64,000 nt of DNA from Gymnothorax reevesii (Eukaryota > Chordata > Actinopteri > Anguilliformes > Muraenidae): contig CM056576.1 in NCBI GenBank assembly GCA_029721435.1, forward strand, positions 110,712,666-110,776,665, written 5' to 3'. The notes beneath the pieces were generated by a model. The model did no database searches. It had not been told where the DNA came from and worked only from the letters and a program-made list of their open reading frames with translations. This document shows, in pieces, positions 34,876 to 47,085 of this stretch. Within the stretch, counting starts at the first letter, position 1; each line of letters begins with the position of its first letter. Both the position numbers and the translations under genes were made by a program.

Positions 34876-35090
34876 ACTCTCAGAAATAGGGGTACAGCAG
34901 GAGTCCATTTCTGTTCCCAAAGGTATTATGTACCTTTTAAGGCTAATTATAGGACCTCACAGTACCTGTGTGAACCTTTTTAGGGTCTTAAAGGTACTTT
35001 TATTTTCCAAAACAAATAAAAACCCACTTCTAAGGTACAACAACAGTACCTTTGAGGGTACTGCCCCAGTGACAAGCCTTGGTCGTCACT
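34876..35090. mobile_element. Miniature element end, CACTCTCAGAAA type
   Basis: CACTCTCAGAAATAGGGGTA is followed by several GGTAC/GTACC boxes (AGGTATTATGTACCTTTTAA, AAAGGTACTTTT, AGTACCTTTGAGGGTACTGC). This arrangement is common in short non-autonomous DNA elements of fish. The right terminus is missing. Confidence 0.5.
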
Positions 35091-35172
35091 CAAGAGCCTT
35101 CCATCTATGAAGAGTATTGTTAACCACCATATCTGGGTCTTGAAAAAAAGATTTTTTAAATTTCATCCAATT

Positions 35173-35601
35173 TGACCACTTTTAGCCCCGCCCTTCAGAG
35201 CCCCAGGGGGTGGGCACCATATTACTTACAATTTTGGTGCACATTTGACCAAGGAAGGTTCCTGCAACACTTTATAGAAATCGGATCAGCGGTTTCAGAG
35301 AAGAGGAAAATGTATTGACAGGTTTTAGCCCTGCCCCTCAGTGCCCCTGGAGGTGGGCACCATATAATCCACAATTTTGGTGCATATTTGACCACAAAAG
35401 GTTCCTGCAAAATTTTATAGAAATCGTATCTGCGGTTTCAAAGAAGTGGAAAATATATTGACCACTTTTAGCCCCGACCCTCAGAGTCCCTGGGGGTGGG
35501 CACCATATAATTCACAATTTTGGCGCATATTTGACCAAGGAAGGGTCTTGCAAAATTTTATTGAAATCGGATCAGCGGTTTCTCAGAAGAAGTCGAAAAT
35601 A
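35173..35601. repeat. Three tandem copies of a 143-bp repeat
   Basis: The marker GGGCACCAT occurs at 35212, 35355 and 35498, an exact 143-bp spacing. Each unit also has TTTTAGCCC near its start, ATTTTGG, CATATTTGACCA and GGTTTC blocks. After the last copy, a distinct tail, GTTGACGGGCAACGACGAAC, follows. Equal unit length indicates recent expansion or homogenisation. Confidence 0.9.
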
Positions 35602-35944
35602 TAAAATTGTTGACGGGCAACGACGAACAAAAGGGGATTAGAATAGGTCACTTTTGAGACTTCGTCTCAGTCAGTTGACCTAAAATGCATGGAATTTTTA
35701 TTTATTTAATAGAAATGGACTTGGAATTTATTGACATTGCGCATAATCTTCATAATTTTCCTTTCTTTAATGTCAAGTTGTTTTCATGAATCAGAAATTT
35801 CCAAACAAAGTGACGTACATGTCTTTTTTGTGCCTACGCACCGTTTATAAGTGAGGCTCCTGTCCTATTCAAGAGGACATCAATTTCACAGCTGTTTTGG
35901 CAGCAAGTGGTTTTACTGTTGTCGCTGATTGCTATTTATGCCCC

Positions 35945-36862
35945 AGAGGCAGTCCTAGACCTTAAAATTCGGGGGCAAATATCCATCCCTTTATTGATAA
36001 CAATTAGTCCTGGCTAGTTCTAGATGGCTTTCCTTTATTAACTCATTTTCCAATTTAACAATAATCAAGTAGCAATTGAAGACATGGCTTCTCTCCCCCA
36101 TGCAATCTAACAGCGACAAAATAATGGGCTATATTCAATATAGAGAAATAATTTAATAATAATTAGGTCTATGCACTGGCACTCGGCGACGGAAACTTTT
36201 TTTTCAGCGAGTGCGGCATTTCAGAACTCTTCAGCAAATGAAGGTAATTTTGGTGACAAGTACGTGGTTTCCCGCGTTTACATTTTCCAATTGGAAAACT
36301 CTATTTTTACAGCAAGTCGTATGACCGTGCTGCAAAAACAGGTGTTTGCACTAGTCGCCGAAATTACCTTCATTCGCAAAAGAGTTCTGAAATGCCACTC
36401 TTGCTGGAAAAAAAATGTTGCTAAGGGCCAGGGCATAGACCAGGGGTGTCAAACTGACCCGTAAACGGGCCAAGAGTCTGCAGGTCTTCAATCCTACCAA
36501 GCAGAAGGACAGCTGAAACCAAGGATTTAATCAGCTGATCTCGGCCTGCACAACTGATTAGTTGTATCAGGTGTGTTTCTGCATTGTTAGAGTGAAAACC
36601 TGCAGCCACTTTTACGGGTCAGTTTGACACCTGTGGCATAGACCTATTTATAATTATTCTTCTGCACCAAATGTAGCCCATCATTTTGTCGCCGTTAGTT
36701 TGCATAGACGAGAGAAGCCGTGTCTTCAATTGTCACTTGACTATTCTTAAATTGGAGAACGTGTTAATAAAGGAAAACCACTGAGAACAAGCCAGGACTA
36801 ATAGTTGTCAATATAGGGATGGATCTTTGCCTCCAAATTTTCAAGGCAAATGCCGGCCCTGG
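35945..36862. mobile_element. Foldback hAT-like element containing another MITE
   Basis: Long inverted arms lie at about 35945-36130 and 36674-36862: for example AACAATTAGTCCTGGCTAGT against the inverse of AGCCAGGACTAATAGTTGTC. An inner inverted pair surrounds ATGAAGGTAATTT / AAATTACCTTCAT. The flanks TATGCCCC (35937-35944) and TACGCCCC (36863-36870) differ at one base. No coding capacity. The element at 36441-36635 is inserted in it. Confidence 0.75.
36441..36635. mobile_element. 195-bp hAT MITE nested in the foldback element
   Basis: Ends CAGGGGTGTCAAACTGACCC at 36441 and its inverse, GGGTCAGTTTGACACCTGTG, ending at 36635. GCATAGAC flanks both sides (36433-36440, 36636-36643), a perfect 8-bp duplication. 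The insertion is younger than its host element. Confidence 0.9.
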
Positions 36863-37446
36863 TACGCCCCCATGATATCTTCTGATACTTTTGCTATGAC
36901 ACTGTCTCTGAACAGGCCCTTGCCATTAATATAGTTATTTTGTTTCTTTACATGGTTATCGATTTGGGAAAAATTGTGGCATTATCAAAAGATGCTAAGA
37001 CTTTTTCATTCAGACTGAAGTTTACATGGCATTCATATATTCAGCACATTTCCGAGATAAATATGGGAAATATATTCCTATAAAACGGTACTTTGTTATT
37101 GTCTAATGTGGTATTGCACATGTCTGACAAATTTTCTGGTGCCCTCTGTGCCTGTCAAGGCCCAGCTGGCTGTAAAAACATACTGGAAGTTGTATAATAA
37201 TGACCCATTAATGAAATTCTCTACAGTGGATCACAAGTGGATTTTTATGCATCGGAAATTGACTCCAAGGCCTAATAGTTCAGTTAACTTTCAAAAGTTC
37301 TGCCGAGGAGTGACAAAAGGTTTTAGTGATTTTGAGACATGGGTGGGCGGATATTCTGGCTCACGGCACAGGATGCTCAGTAGACAGCTGTCTTTATGAA
37401 TATGCTGAACTTCCTCTGACACTGATGTGCCCTTGTCGGTGTCTGT

Positions 37447-37508
37447 GTATGTGTGTGTGTGTGTCTGCGGACAGGCATGTGTGTGTGTCTCCTTGTGTGT
37501 TTGTGTAC
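37447..37508. repeat. GT-rich simple repeat
   Basis: Alternating TG runs with interruptions. Directly visible; no coding meaning. Confidence 0.8.
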
Positions 37509-38516
37509 TGTTAGCTGAAATTCAAATTTGCATGCTCAAAAAAGTCTCTTTCATGAAATTCTGTTGGTATTAGTTGGCTTTAAGTGTGCTGACGCAAGGC
37601 ATGACTGATCCATGGATTTATTCTATTTAAATTCTGACTCCACTATTGCACATCACAGTAGAAATTTGTATTTGTCTGCCCAGGCAACATTTTTCCACTC
37701 TTCAGTCATCCAGCATTGGTAGTCAGGGGTTCTCACCTCATCTTTCTGTTCTTACCTGACAGGACTGGAATGTGACATGGCCCTCTAGTTCTATAACCCA
37801 ACTGCTGCAATATTTTGCCTGTTTTTACTACGCTGTTTAAAAACAAAAAAAAAAAACTTTTATAATTTAATTTATGACTTTTCTGGTAGCTTGTAGAACT
37901 TTGTTCGTCCTCCTCTGACCTCTCTTATTGACCAGATGTTTTCAGCCTGTGAGGTAACCACATTGTCCATAAACTGCTAGTATTTCAAAATTGCAGGAAG
38001 GTATCAAAATCATATCATGGTATAAGTTGCTTATATCACATATCTTACCAAATTTTATGTTTGGTCTGACAAAAAGGTGAACCACGTTATCATGTCTGCA
38101 TGCTTTATGTATTTTGATCCAGCTTCAAGCTTCCCTGTTAGGAGGAGGGGGCTATTTGTTTTATAGTATGGGCGTGCCAAGTAAATCAATTAACGTGTAT
38201 TTTATATTTCACATATGTGTTCCATGAGTGTTGTCAGCTATTCTTCTGTCTCTCGAAACTAGCAAAGATTTGCACGAAAGTTTCAGCCCATCTTAAGTAA
38301 AGTCCCAATAATACATTCTTCGTGAAATCTCCTCCCTGTGGGTTAGAGAAGTACAATTGTCCCAACAGACGCAGATATTATGGTTTCATAAGATTTTTGC
38401 TTTTTACAATGGTATTTACATTCAATATTAAATTAATTTTATAAAACATTCAGCACTTTGTATTAACAGTTATCAAATTTTAGAAACTGGACAAATTAGC
38501 ATAATCGGAAATGAAG
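37509..38516. other. Unclassified stretch
   Basis: No gene or named repeat recognised. Contains an A-run near 37842-37857. The open frame just upstream (37106-37399) has no recognised motif and I do not call it a gene. Confidence 0.4.
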
Positions 38517-38874
38517 TCTTCATGATTTGCACTTTGTTGCAAATCCTTTGCTCTCAATGATCACTTGATGTACTTTATACATAAACGTCATCAGACACCA
38601 GATGTCTTCCTTAGTGTTGCTGTTCATGGCCTGTGCTACAACCATTCTCTTTGACTTGTGCTTCTGGAAGTTTTTTTTTCCCGTGCAGAGTTTTTCTTCA
38701 GCAAGGAAAGTGTCTTCAGTCAGCTCAGCTTAAGGGTGTTCCTACAAAATTCTTATGGTATTTTTGTCATCCTCCAAAGAGGTCATCAGTGGTCCACAAA
38801 TTTTTTTGCATTGACAATTTATTGACCCTAATGTTGGAAAACAACATCAACAGGAGCCAGATGCAAAGGCCATA
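38517..38874 (-). mobile_element. Tc1/mariner-like transposase fragment (family copy 1)
   Basis: Sequence shares several blocks, in order, with 43210-43560: TTTGTTGCAAATCCTTTG, GTTTTTCTTCAGCAAG, CAGTCAG, TTGTCATCCTCC, GAGGTCA and TTGGAAAACAACATC. The order fits an antisense stretch of a Tc1-like transposase gene of fish. Heavily decayed, no open frame. Confidence 0.5.
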
Positions 38875-40437
38875 CACTCTTAAAAAAGGGGGTTCTTGAG
38901 GGTGCTATGCAGAACCATTGGGGTTCCTTGCAAAAGAAATGGAACCGTTAGCTCAAAAAAAGTGCCATTTCCTTCACGAGAGGATTGTTTGAACTTCAAC
39001 GACCGTTTATGGAACCTACCAGAAGACTCTCATCCTGCACCCCCAAACTGCTCCGGATGTTGTGTTCTGGCCTTTGGCCAGGACAGCATTTATGGTCTTA
39101 ACAGTTTCATGTTCCAAGTTTCATTGTTCATAGTTCCATAGTTCATGTTCATAGCCATAGTTCTAACAGTTTCTTGTATTAGTATCAAGCATTTCATAAT
39201 TCAGGTTCCATGTCCATGTTTTTACTTTTCCATGTTTTTGTTTTTGCCAGGTCTGCCATGCCACTCCACCGCTTGTCTGCGTTCCGCCCCGTGCCTTCGT
39301 TGTTGCACATTTCTGAGCTCTGGTTGGCTTTGGTATTTCCCCTTCCTTCTGTGCTGTGCTAATTCGGGGCTCTCTAAGCTTAATTGGCAATTAACTGTTT
39401 TTAAGTTACTAACATTTACTAACACTCACTGGGTTGGTGTAATTCTTAGATAGGCACATTACTAATATTACTAATTTAGACAGGGAGTTTATTGTCATGA
39501 TTCCTGCTTTGCTATTTCAAGAGATCTTGCTGTGCTTTTCTGTTCTTAACATTCATGCTTGCTTCCAAACTGCATACTTAATTGGTACTTAAGCTGAGCA
39601 CGCTCATTCTCTTAATGAGCAGGTCATGTCATCCAATCTCTGTCCATGTCTTGATCTTGCCATGCCTCTTGTTTCTCTCTCTCTCCAGGTGTTACCCCTC
39701 ATGTCATGATTTCCAAGCCTTTATCTGGATGCGGTGGAAGTTGGCTGGCAGACAGTGTCTCGCGTCTCATTGCATGTGCAAGTGTAGCCAAGTTCTTGTT
39801 ATCAAGATTCCCTAGCATTTCTAGTTTCAAGTCTCGTCCTAGCCTCTTGTTTTGTGTATATATATTTAGTCTTGTTATTTATTTTTCTTGATCCTCTCGC
39901 CTGGAGTTTCCAGTGCCTTTTGTTTTTTGTCGTTTTGCATTCTTTGTTTATAGCTCTGTGCAGCATACTTTAGTTTGTCTTTTGCAACCCTTTGGGCCAA
40001 GTTTTTCGTTGGCCCTCGTGCCTGTTTTGTTTTTTGTTTAATAAATCCTCATTTCCCTTCACCCTGCTTTTGGTGTCTAACTGATTCCATATCACCAGAT
40101 GTGTAGGCTGGCGCTTTGCATGGCAGCCTCCGCCATCAGGGGAGAAGGCATCATTGTCAAGCACTTTGAAGTCATGTCATGTGACTAGAAAGCACTATAT
40201 AAATGCAGTCCACTTACCATTTCAACTGAAAAATAAAGGTAAAAGGTCTGGGGTATGAATGAACCTTTTTAATGTGCTATGCAGAAGCCCTTTATTTTAA
40301 AAAATGTAAGAACCCCTAGGGTTCTTTAAATTGAACCCTCTGAAATGGTTCTATATAGAACCTTTTGAGGGTGCCATATATGTACCAAGCTATAGAACCT
40401 TTAAAGGTTCCTTATGGAACCTTTTGTTTTTAGAGTG
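38875..40437. mobile_element. CACTCT-terminal miniature element split by an LTR-like insert
   Basis: Left end CACTCTTAAAAAAGGGGGTT at 38875 and right end GTTTTTAGAGTG at 40437 are inverted. GGTTCCTT / GGAACCTT boxes repeat near both ends. Such ends mark a common fish family of short elements. The middle (about 39058-40100) is foreign LTR-like sequence, so the original element was only about 0.5 kb. Confidence 0.55.
39058..40100 (+). mobile_element. LTR-like block related to the 8-9 kb solo LTR
   Basis: Begins TGTTGTGTTCTGGCCTTTGG, similar to the start of the LTR at 8040, and has comparable length (about 1.0 kb). A TATA-like GTATATATATTTAG lies at about 39855 and a poly(A) signal AATAAATCC at about 40039. 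Both boundaries are uncertain. TGTCATGATTCC at 39494 could be an alternative start. No internal coding region is present, so it is probably a solo LTR. Confidence 0.4.
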
Positions 40438-40689
40438 AGAATCAAGCATTTCAATAATTGCCTAGGTCTGCGAAAACAAATACAAAATGGCTGATTTGTC
40501 TAAAACAGGGCATGGAATATGTGGATTGGCATAATTTCAACAAAAAAGAACATTTAAAAGAGCAATGCATTACTTTTGATCATTTTCTGATTCTCTACAG
40601 TCTAAAATGCAGAACAAAGAACAAAAGTCCAATCAGACAGTGGCTTTAATTCCGGTTTGAGTTGCCCAATTTGAGAAGCACCCCCCCAC

Positions 40690-40940
40690 CCCCCCTTTTT
40701 TTTTACCAGAAACACCAAAGTTATGTGAAAATCAAACTTTCTGCTTTTTGTTTCTCAGCTGTGTATCTGACTTTTTTCACAAGAAACAGCAGAGTTATGT
40801 GAAAATCAAACTTTCTGTTACTCAGCTGTGTATCTGACAGGTTTCAACCCGCCCTCCCCCCACCCTCTTTTTTTTACCAGAAACAGCAGAATTATGTGAA
40901 AATCAAACTTCCTGTTACTCAGCTGTGCATCCGACAGGTA
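40690..40940. repeat. Three imperfect tandem copies, TTATGTGAAAATCAAAC core
   Basis: The core with CTCAGCTGTGTATCTGAC recurs at about 40721, 40795 and 40892, spacing 74 and 97 bp. The longer unit includes a C-run plus T-run insert. Direct observation. Confidence 0.8.
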
Positions 40941-42009
40941 ATCCCCAGCATTATACAAAAGTACCCCAGCTTTCTTTCAGCTGTCAATTTGAAAAAAGAA
41001 AACAACTTCACAATAAATAACCAGCTTCCAGGAAACCCACAAATTTCAGTGGTTTATTTTCAGTGCTTACCTCTGCCTGGTTACGGTATAGGACACTGAA
41101 ATCTATTCAGTTTTCAAGAGAGGTTTCGACAGCCTTTTGGGGAAAGACAAAAAATTCTGAGTCCATTAACACAGAATCCAATACAAACTACAAAAATGAA
41201 ATGCAAACAATTAAATTGAATAAATGTACTGTTAAAAATAACACTAAGTGGCAGATGCAGAATGAAACATTGCAGGAAGTGATGAAAATAAGCACATGCT
41301 GTGGTACTCACTGCTCTGAGTAAGCGCTAAGATGTGAATCATTTCTCCCTATAAACGCTTAATATACTTGCGCTTATTGTAAAGCACCTCATCTCTGCAC
41401 AGGAATAGTGTCGACAAAAATAAGTCCTTACTCTCCCACACACACAAAAGACTTATCTAAAGACTAAAGCTTTCTTAAAATACTCAAAGAAAGAAAAAAG
41501 CTTGATTTGATTAAAACAGAAAAAAACCATTCATGCTTAGGTCATTTGCTCGGGGTTAGCCTTACTGATTCAGGTTGGTCCAGGAATAAATTCTTGAATG
41601 CGTCAGGAATGTGTCAGACTACTTTGGTTTGTTACCAGGTTTAATGTTTGAAAAACTGGCCCATGATGATACAATCCTTTATACCTGTATGCATAAGAGT
41701 TCTAGAAGGGGGTGGCTTCAAGGTGTGAGTCATTACTTTAACTAGACAGTCCGGTCACCCGCGACCACATGGGTGGAGCACCCAAAAGCCCGCTTCTCCC
41801 CCTTTTTGCGCATTATTCGGCCAATATTTATGCCATGGCAACCAAGATTGACAAGTGTCATAACTTAAGTATACCACATGTCCATACCCAATATGAAAGT
41901 AATCGGTCAGAAATGACAGCCTGTACAGCATCCACAAGGAAGTGTGTATGGATGCGGACGTTGCGGCGGCGGAGACAACAAGCATGAATCCAGGGTAGCC
42001 CGACTTCGT
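40941..42009. other. Unclassified stretch
   Basis: No gene recognised. The block at about 41760-42010 is GC-richer and repeat-like (CATGTCCATACCCAATATGA), but no element ends were seen. Confidence 0.35.
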
Positions 42010-42838
42010 CCAGGGGCTACAAATACAACTATACTGAACAAACAAAGTTAAGCACGTCTGGAAATAGGTGTTCCTAAGTAAAAATTAAGGAAACTCATAC
42101 CACATAAGGAGATTTTATTTCATTTCAGTCTAAACTTTAAGGTTATTAAATGTTCCTCACTGAAACTTTTGCAGGGGTTTAAATGCAAAAATGTCCAAAA
42201 ATAATCAATTTTGGGTGTGACCAGCCGGAGCGCTGACAACAGCACTGCAACATTGTCTCATGCTCTTGACCAACTGGTTGATCTCTGCGTTGGTAATGGC
42301 ATCCCATTCTTGGGGTAAGGCCAGTTCAAGGTCACAGGCGTTTGGGATGTTCGGATGATTTTCTCTGACTCTTTGCCTCTGAATCTCCCATGCATGTTCA
42401 ATTGATAAAAAGTTGGAAACCTCGCTGGTCAGTTCAGCACTGGGATGTTGTGTCTCCAAGGGTGGGTCGTGGTATGCCTCACCACATGGGGTCTTGCATT
42501 GTCCTGCTGGAACAGTAAGCTAGGATGTTGTAGCATGTAGGGAACAACAACAGCAGGGATGATTTCCTCTCAGTATCGCTGAGCATTCAGGTTGCGAAAA
42601 ACAACAACAAGGTCTGTCTTACCTCTACCATAATTCCCAGCCCATTCCATGACACTTCAACCACTATACCTGTCATGCTCCACCATGTTGTTGGTGGCAT
42701 AGTGCTCTCCCCGTCTTCTCCAGTCACGAACACGTCCATCAGCAAACTGGACCTTAAACCTCAATTCATCTGTGAAAAGAGTGTGTTCCCACTTCGTCAA
42801 GCGCCAGTGTGGCTGTCTGCATTTTTTTTTTTTTTTTT
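42010..42838 (-). mobile_element. Tc1-like transposon, 3' half of transposase
   Basis: On the minus strand 42459-42205 encodes HAWEIQRQRVRENHPNIPNA, then LPQEWDAITNAEINQLVKSM and RQCCSAVVSAPAGHT. This is the C-terminus of a Tc1-type transposase. Antisense sequence from 42460 to 42838 continues the catalytic region with stops. The element's end lies near 42010. The right side stops at a run of about 20 T, so it may be truncated. Inactive. Confidence 0.75.
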
Positions 42839-42869
42839 TTTGTGGTTTGTTTCCTCAATTGATATAAAT

Positions 42870-43079
42870 CAGGGGTGGGGAACCTTATCCAGAAAGGGCC
42901 CGTGTGGGTGCAGGCCTTTGTTCAAACCAAACGGTTACACATCTGATTCTGATTCTCCTAATCAACCGCTGGGATCTTTGCTGCAGTCCTTAAGTAGCAC
43001 AATCAGGTGTGTACCTACTTGGTTGCGACAAAAGCCTGCACCCACACCGGCCATTTCTGGACATGGTTCCCCACCGCTG
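42870..43079. mobile_element. 210-bp hAT-like MITE
   Basis: Starts CAGGGGTGGGGAACCTTATC and ends GGTTCCCCACCGCTG. Inner arms TGGGTGCAGGC / GCCTGCACCCA are inverted. Flanks ATATAAAT and ATTCAAAT agree at 6 of 8 bases, a decayed target duplication. The 179-residue frame running across it is accidental. Confidence 0.75.
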
Positions 43080-43209
43080 ATTCAAATAATACCAGTATTG
43101 TCCCGTGGCTTCGCCGCTCCTATTGTGGATTCCTCTGTCTCCCTTCCTAACCTCACCCTTGTTGTTAATAGTAATCTTTATGTACTTGGGTCCCTGTCTT
43201 TCATCTTCC

Positions 43210-43560
43210 CTTAGCACTTTGTTGCAAATCCTTTGTTCTTGATGACCTTGACACATCACCCGACCCTGTATTTCCTGGTGTTGTTCTTCAAGGCCTGTAC
43301 TGCAGCCTTTTCCATTCATTAGTATTTTTGTGAGGTTTTTTTTTTGTTCGTTTGTTTTTCAGTCATATCTTCAGCAAGCAAATTTTTTTTCAGTCAGTTC
43401 CGCTAAAGGGTGTTACGGCAAGTTTTTAACGCTTTTTTGTCATCCTCCGAAGAGGTCACTGCGGTCTACACAGTTGTTTACAGTTCTTTAGACCTGTTGT
43501 TGGAAAACAACATCATTAGAGGCCAGATGTAAATGCCATGCCAATAATACCTTCACCAAA
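43210..43560 (-). mobile_element. Tc1/mariner-like transposase fragment (family copy 2)
   Basis: Same family and orientation as 38517-38874 (shared blocks listed there). CATCCTCCGAAGAGGTCACT and TTGGAAAACAACATC are well preserved. No open frame. Confidence 0.5.
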
Positions 43561-46500
43561 CTGTTGACCTTTATTTGTGTTCTGCTCGCGCTCTCGCGTT
43601 CCTCAGTGCTCATTGTTATTTCTAGTCCCTAGTTCCCCTGTCTTCTTTGTATTTCTGCCGGCTGTTTCCTCGCTCGTTGTTGTCTTTGTCTATTTTCATT
43701 CCCTGACATGGTGTCTTCCCCTTCTTCCAGTTGAACTCTATAATTTTGTCATTGGACCTCAACTCTGATCAGCCTCACTCTCTGAACAGTGTTCCCTGCT
43801 GCCCAGCCTTTGTCTGCCCTTCATTGCACAGTTTGTCTGCTCTCTGTCCAGGTCTGCTGAAAAAGCACGTTCTGATTACACCTCTGATCCTGCTTTTGGC
43901 TCCATCTGTTCCGAAAGCCGAGACAGCTGTCATTTTTAAAATTGACGTGCAAAAAAATTGCGTAAATTAGCTGTTACTACTCGATTGATGGGTGTCTGTT
44001 TCGGGAGGATTTAAGGAACAAGTTGCAATTACAAACTGTAAAATACTGTACAATTAATATTCAATGCTAATACAGTAAACATCATAAAGTTAGCTACTTT
44101 TTAAGTAGACAGCTTTTCCCGCTAGTTGCCGATTGGCTTCGTTTGCAAAGATTTGAGATGACTTTGGAACTCAGCTCTGATTTTTTTGGAACGGTTGTGC
44201 TGCGTGCACAGTTCAGATGCAGGGACAACAGGAAATTAAGGACTGCAGTCAGGTGCAAGGATGGCCATGGTTGTATATTTATTATGCCGACTGCACACAG
44301 ATGTCACAAACGTTGCCATACAAACAAAATGGAAACAAGGTTCCTTTAACGCTATTAGTAATACAGATTCTGAGCTTTAGCTGCAGTAACAAATTTTATT
44401 ACAAATAGGAAAACAAAAAGGAAGCAAGATTCCTTTACATAAAGCGCTGGAATGTACATAAACAGAACTAAGCTTAAAGAGTTTAGAGTTTAGGTATGCG
44501 AATAAGGAGTATAAGTCTAAACAAGACTTAACAATGCCGTCCAGGTGTGGATTTACAGTGTGGATTTACAAGACTTCACAATGAGACTGAGTGAAGCTCA
44601 GTCTTAAATATACACTGCGATCACCCAGTGACAATGAGAAACAGGTGCAAGTGATTATTGAATAATGAATGAAGTGCAGTCCGGGTCTTAGTAGACCAGT
44701 GAGCTGGACAGCTGGCAGCATGGCCTTCCATTTTTTCAGACATCTTTGGGGACATTGATTAATAAACTATTTACGATTTTGCATTGGAGGTTATTTGCTG
44801 TGTCAGTTCGGCAAAGAATTATGTGAGCATTGTTTCCCAATTTGCCTATTTTAAGAGCCCTTACATGGACTTAGAAGGACAGTTATGTTTTCATTTTATT
44901 TTTGCTGAGTTTGTCTCTGCTGCAATGAGCAGCCAAAATTATTCCTTTGGATTTACTTTGGATTGACTGGATGACAGAGTTGCAAACAGTGAAGTTTATC
45001 CCTTTGGCAACAGATATTGTGTTCTCTGTCTAACAATCCCACAGATTATTTATGACCATGGTCCACGGAATTGAAGACTTTGTGTGAGATATTTCAATTT
45101 AAGACTTGTTAATACTTTTAAACAATATGCAAGTTCCCTGAATATTTGTAAATTATACGAGCAGCAAATTACAGCCCTCAGAATAAATAAATGCACCTCT
45201 GAGCACATCAGCCTTGTTGAAGTTCTCAAGGTCCTGTGCATTAATTTATTCAATCATGATATTTTCAAAATAGATATTGCTCTGAAACTCTTTCCCTTGG
45301 AAAAATATACATAAAAATTGATCTTTGGGGTCTTGAGGCCTGGTGGTTTTAGGTAGTAACTCTCTCTGAAGCAGAATGCAGGTGGCTTAGACACCAGTGA
45401 AGGGACTAATTCCATTTGAATTGATCACATTATTTGCATAGCAATACCACGTCATCTGGAGAATAACTATGAGTCAATTGTTGATATAAGCAAAACTCTG
45501 AGACTCAATGCGCCAAAACTGCCAGTAACGTTCTAATCTCTTACTAACATGTTACTACAGTTGCCCCTCTAAAAATATCATACTTGAGGACAAACCATGG
45601 AAAAGTGCCCCTGTTCGGCTGGAAAATGCACTGAAAAAAGTAAAACTTCAAATCAGTGAGAATATTGCATCAGTGTGTTATCTAATTCTTTAAAGCTTTC
45701 TCGGCTATTTTTTTTTTAATTAATAAAAAAATATATTAATAAAGCACAGCAACCTAATTTCATTAGATTAGACTGAACACAATTCTCTCTTCACATAACT
45801 AGCTGCCCAGGATCACTTTCGTCGGTGTGCTGATGTTCTCACATATTTCATTTTGAACTCTTTCTTGTAATCAAGAGAAATACAAGAAATTAAAACTCTA
45901 TATCTTGTAACTTAATCTCTGTACAACACATCCTGTTTTCTGAACAGCCCGATCTCACTTGAGCCCTCTGTCTGTCATGTGATACAGTTGCCTGATTTGA
46001 ATCTGGCTGTGAACGTTGGTGGCAATGAAAAAGGGAAGTACTGACTGAAACATGATCTTTGATCGCTCATGCCTCTGGTTCAGTCAGAAGGATGTGAATC
46101 TCACTCTGACGTTGAGGCCAAAAAAAAAAATCAGCTCTCATTTTTTCCCTGTTTAATTTCTGTATTGTTGTGCTGAAGGTTATTCTCTCAAGTTGGTGTC
46201 CATTATGTACTGTACATTTAACAAACTTTTGCAACTGTGTAAATACAACTGTGTTTCATCTGAGAAATAAGAACCAACTGTTAATATATCCACAGCCTAC
46301 TGAAATGGGCTTCCATCTTGAGCTTATGTGAAATTATGATATTGAATATACAGGGCGTAGACCAGACCTTGGGAAATACCAGCAATTGTTATACCCTTCA
46401 CGGGCTGAATAGTTAATTTGTCTCCTTTTCAAGCTGGATTAAGACTCAGGGCCAGATTTTAGAACCCCCGGGGCAACAGTACCTTAAATTCCCCTCTCTC

Positions 46501-46630
46501 GCACTCCCAATCCCCTAGCCCTTGACCATCCAAATAGTCGGAATATCCATCAATAGCTGAATAGCTGAAACAGAGTACAATGTTGACTATGTCACAATGG
46601 TGTTGGAAGCAAAAATTCCCATTCATTTTG
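43561..46630. other. Unclassified stretch
   Basis: 43580-43930 is C/T-rich and has the texture of an LTR, but no ends could be set. The remainder is AT-rich with no recognised gene, RNA or element. An A-run lies at 46120-46130. Confidence 0.35.
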
Positions 46631-47085
46631 ATTTATTTATTTAACCCGTGAAGTCCCGTTGTGATTGAAATCTCTTTTTCTAGGGAGCCCTGGGGGTTGA
46701 GGTGGGGAGGGAGTGGGCACAGCCAATTAGATCAGGGGATGATTAGGTGGCAGGTCAAAAGAGACAGGTAGGGACTTTAGCCATGACACTAGGTAACTTC
46801 CTACTCTTATCAAAGAGTGTCATAGGATCTTTAATGACCACTGTGAGTCAGGACGTCAGTATGAGATCTCATCCGGAAGACGGCATCTCCTTCAGTACAG
46901 TGTCCCAGTCACTGCGCTGAGGCATTGGGGATTATTCCCCCAGAGAGAAAATCACAACCAACTGGCTCACCAACACCAACTTGGTTTTCTCAGATGGTCT
47001 CCCATCCAAGTACTAACCAAGCCCACACCTGCTTAGCTTCAGCCACACAGCAGTAGCAGATCAAATAGTGGTCTGGCTACTGGTA
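46630..47085 (-). repeat. 5S-rRNA-related interspersed repeat
   Basis: Reading the minus strand, GAAGCTAAGCAGG (47041-47029) followed by GGTTAGTACTTGGATGGGAG (47012-46993) matches the internal control region and 3' part of 5S rRNA. It continues with ACCATCTGAGAAAACCAAG. Further on lie blocks common in fish repeats (CCTCAGCGCAGTGACTGGGA, then AGGGCTCCCTAG near 46690-46680). It is best explained as a 5S-derived SINE-like or composite repeat, not a 5S gene, because the 5' half of 5S is not preserved. Confidence 0.6.

Noticed and set aside
42675..43214. 179-residue open frame, the longest in the window
   Set aside because: It runs through an antisense Tc1 end, a T-run and a complete hAT MITE (42870-43079). 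No protein motif is present.
46993..47041. Functional 5S rRNA gene
   Set aside because: Only the internal-control-like and 3' part matches; the 5' half and terminator arrangement are lost, and it sits in a longer repeat.
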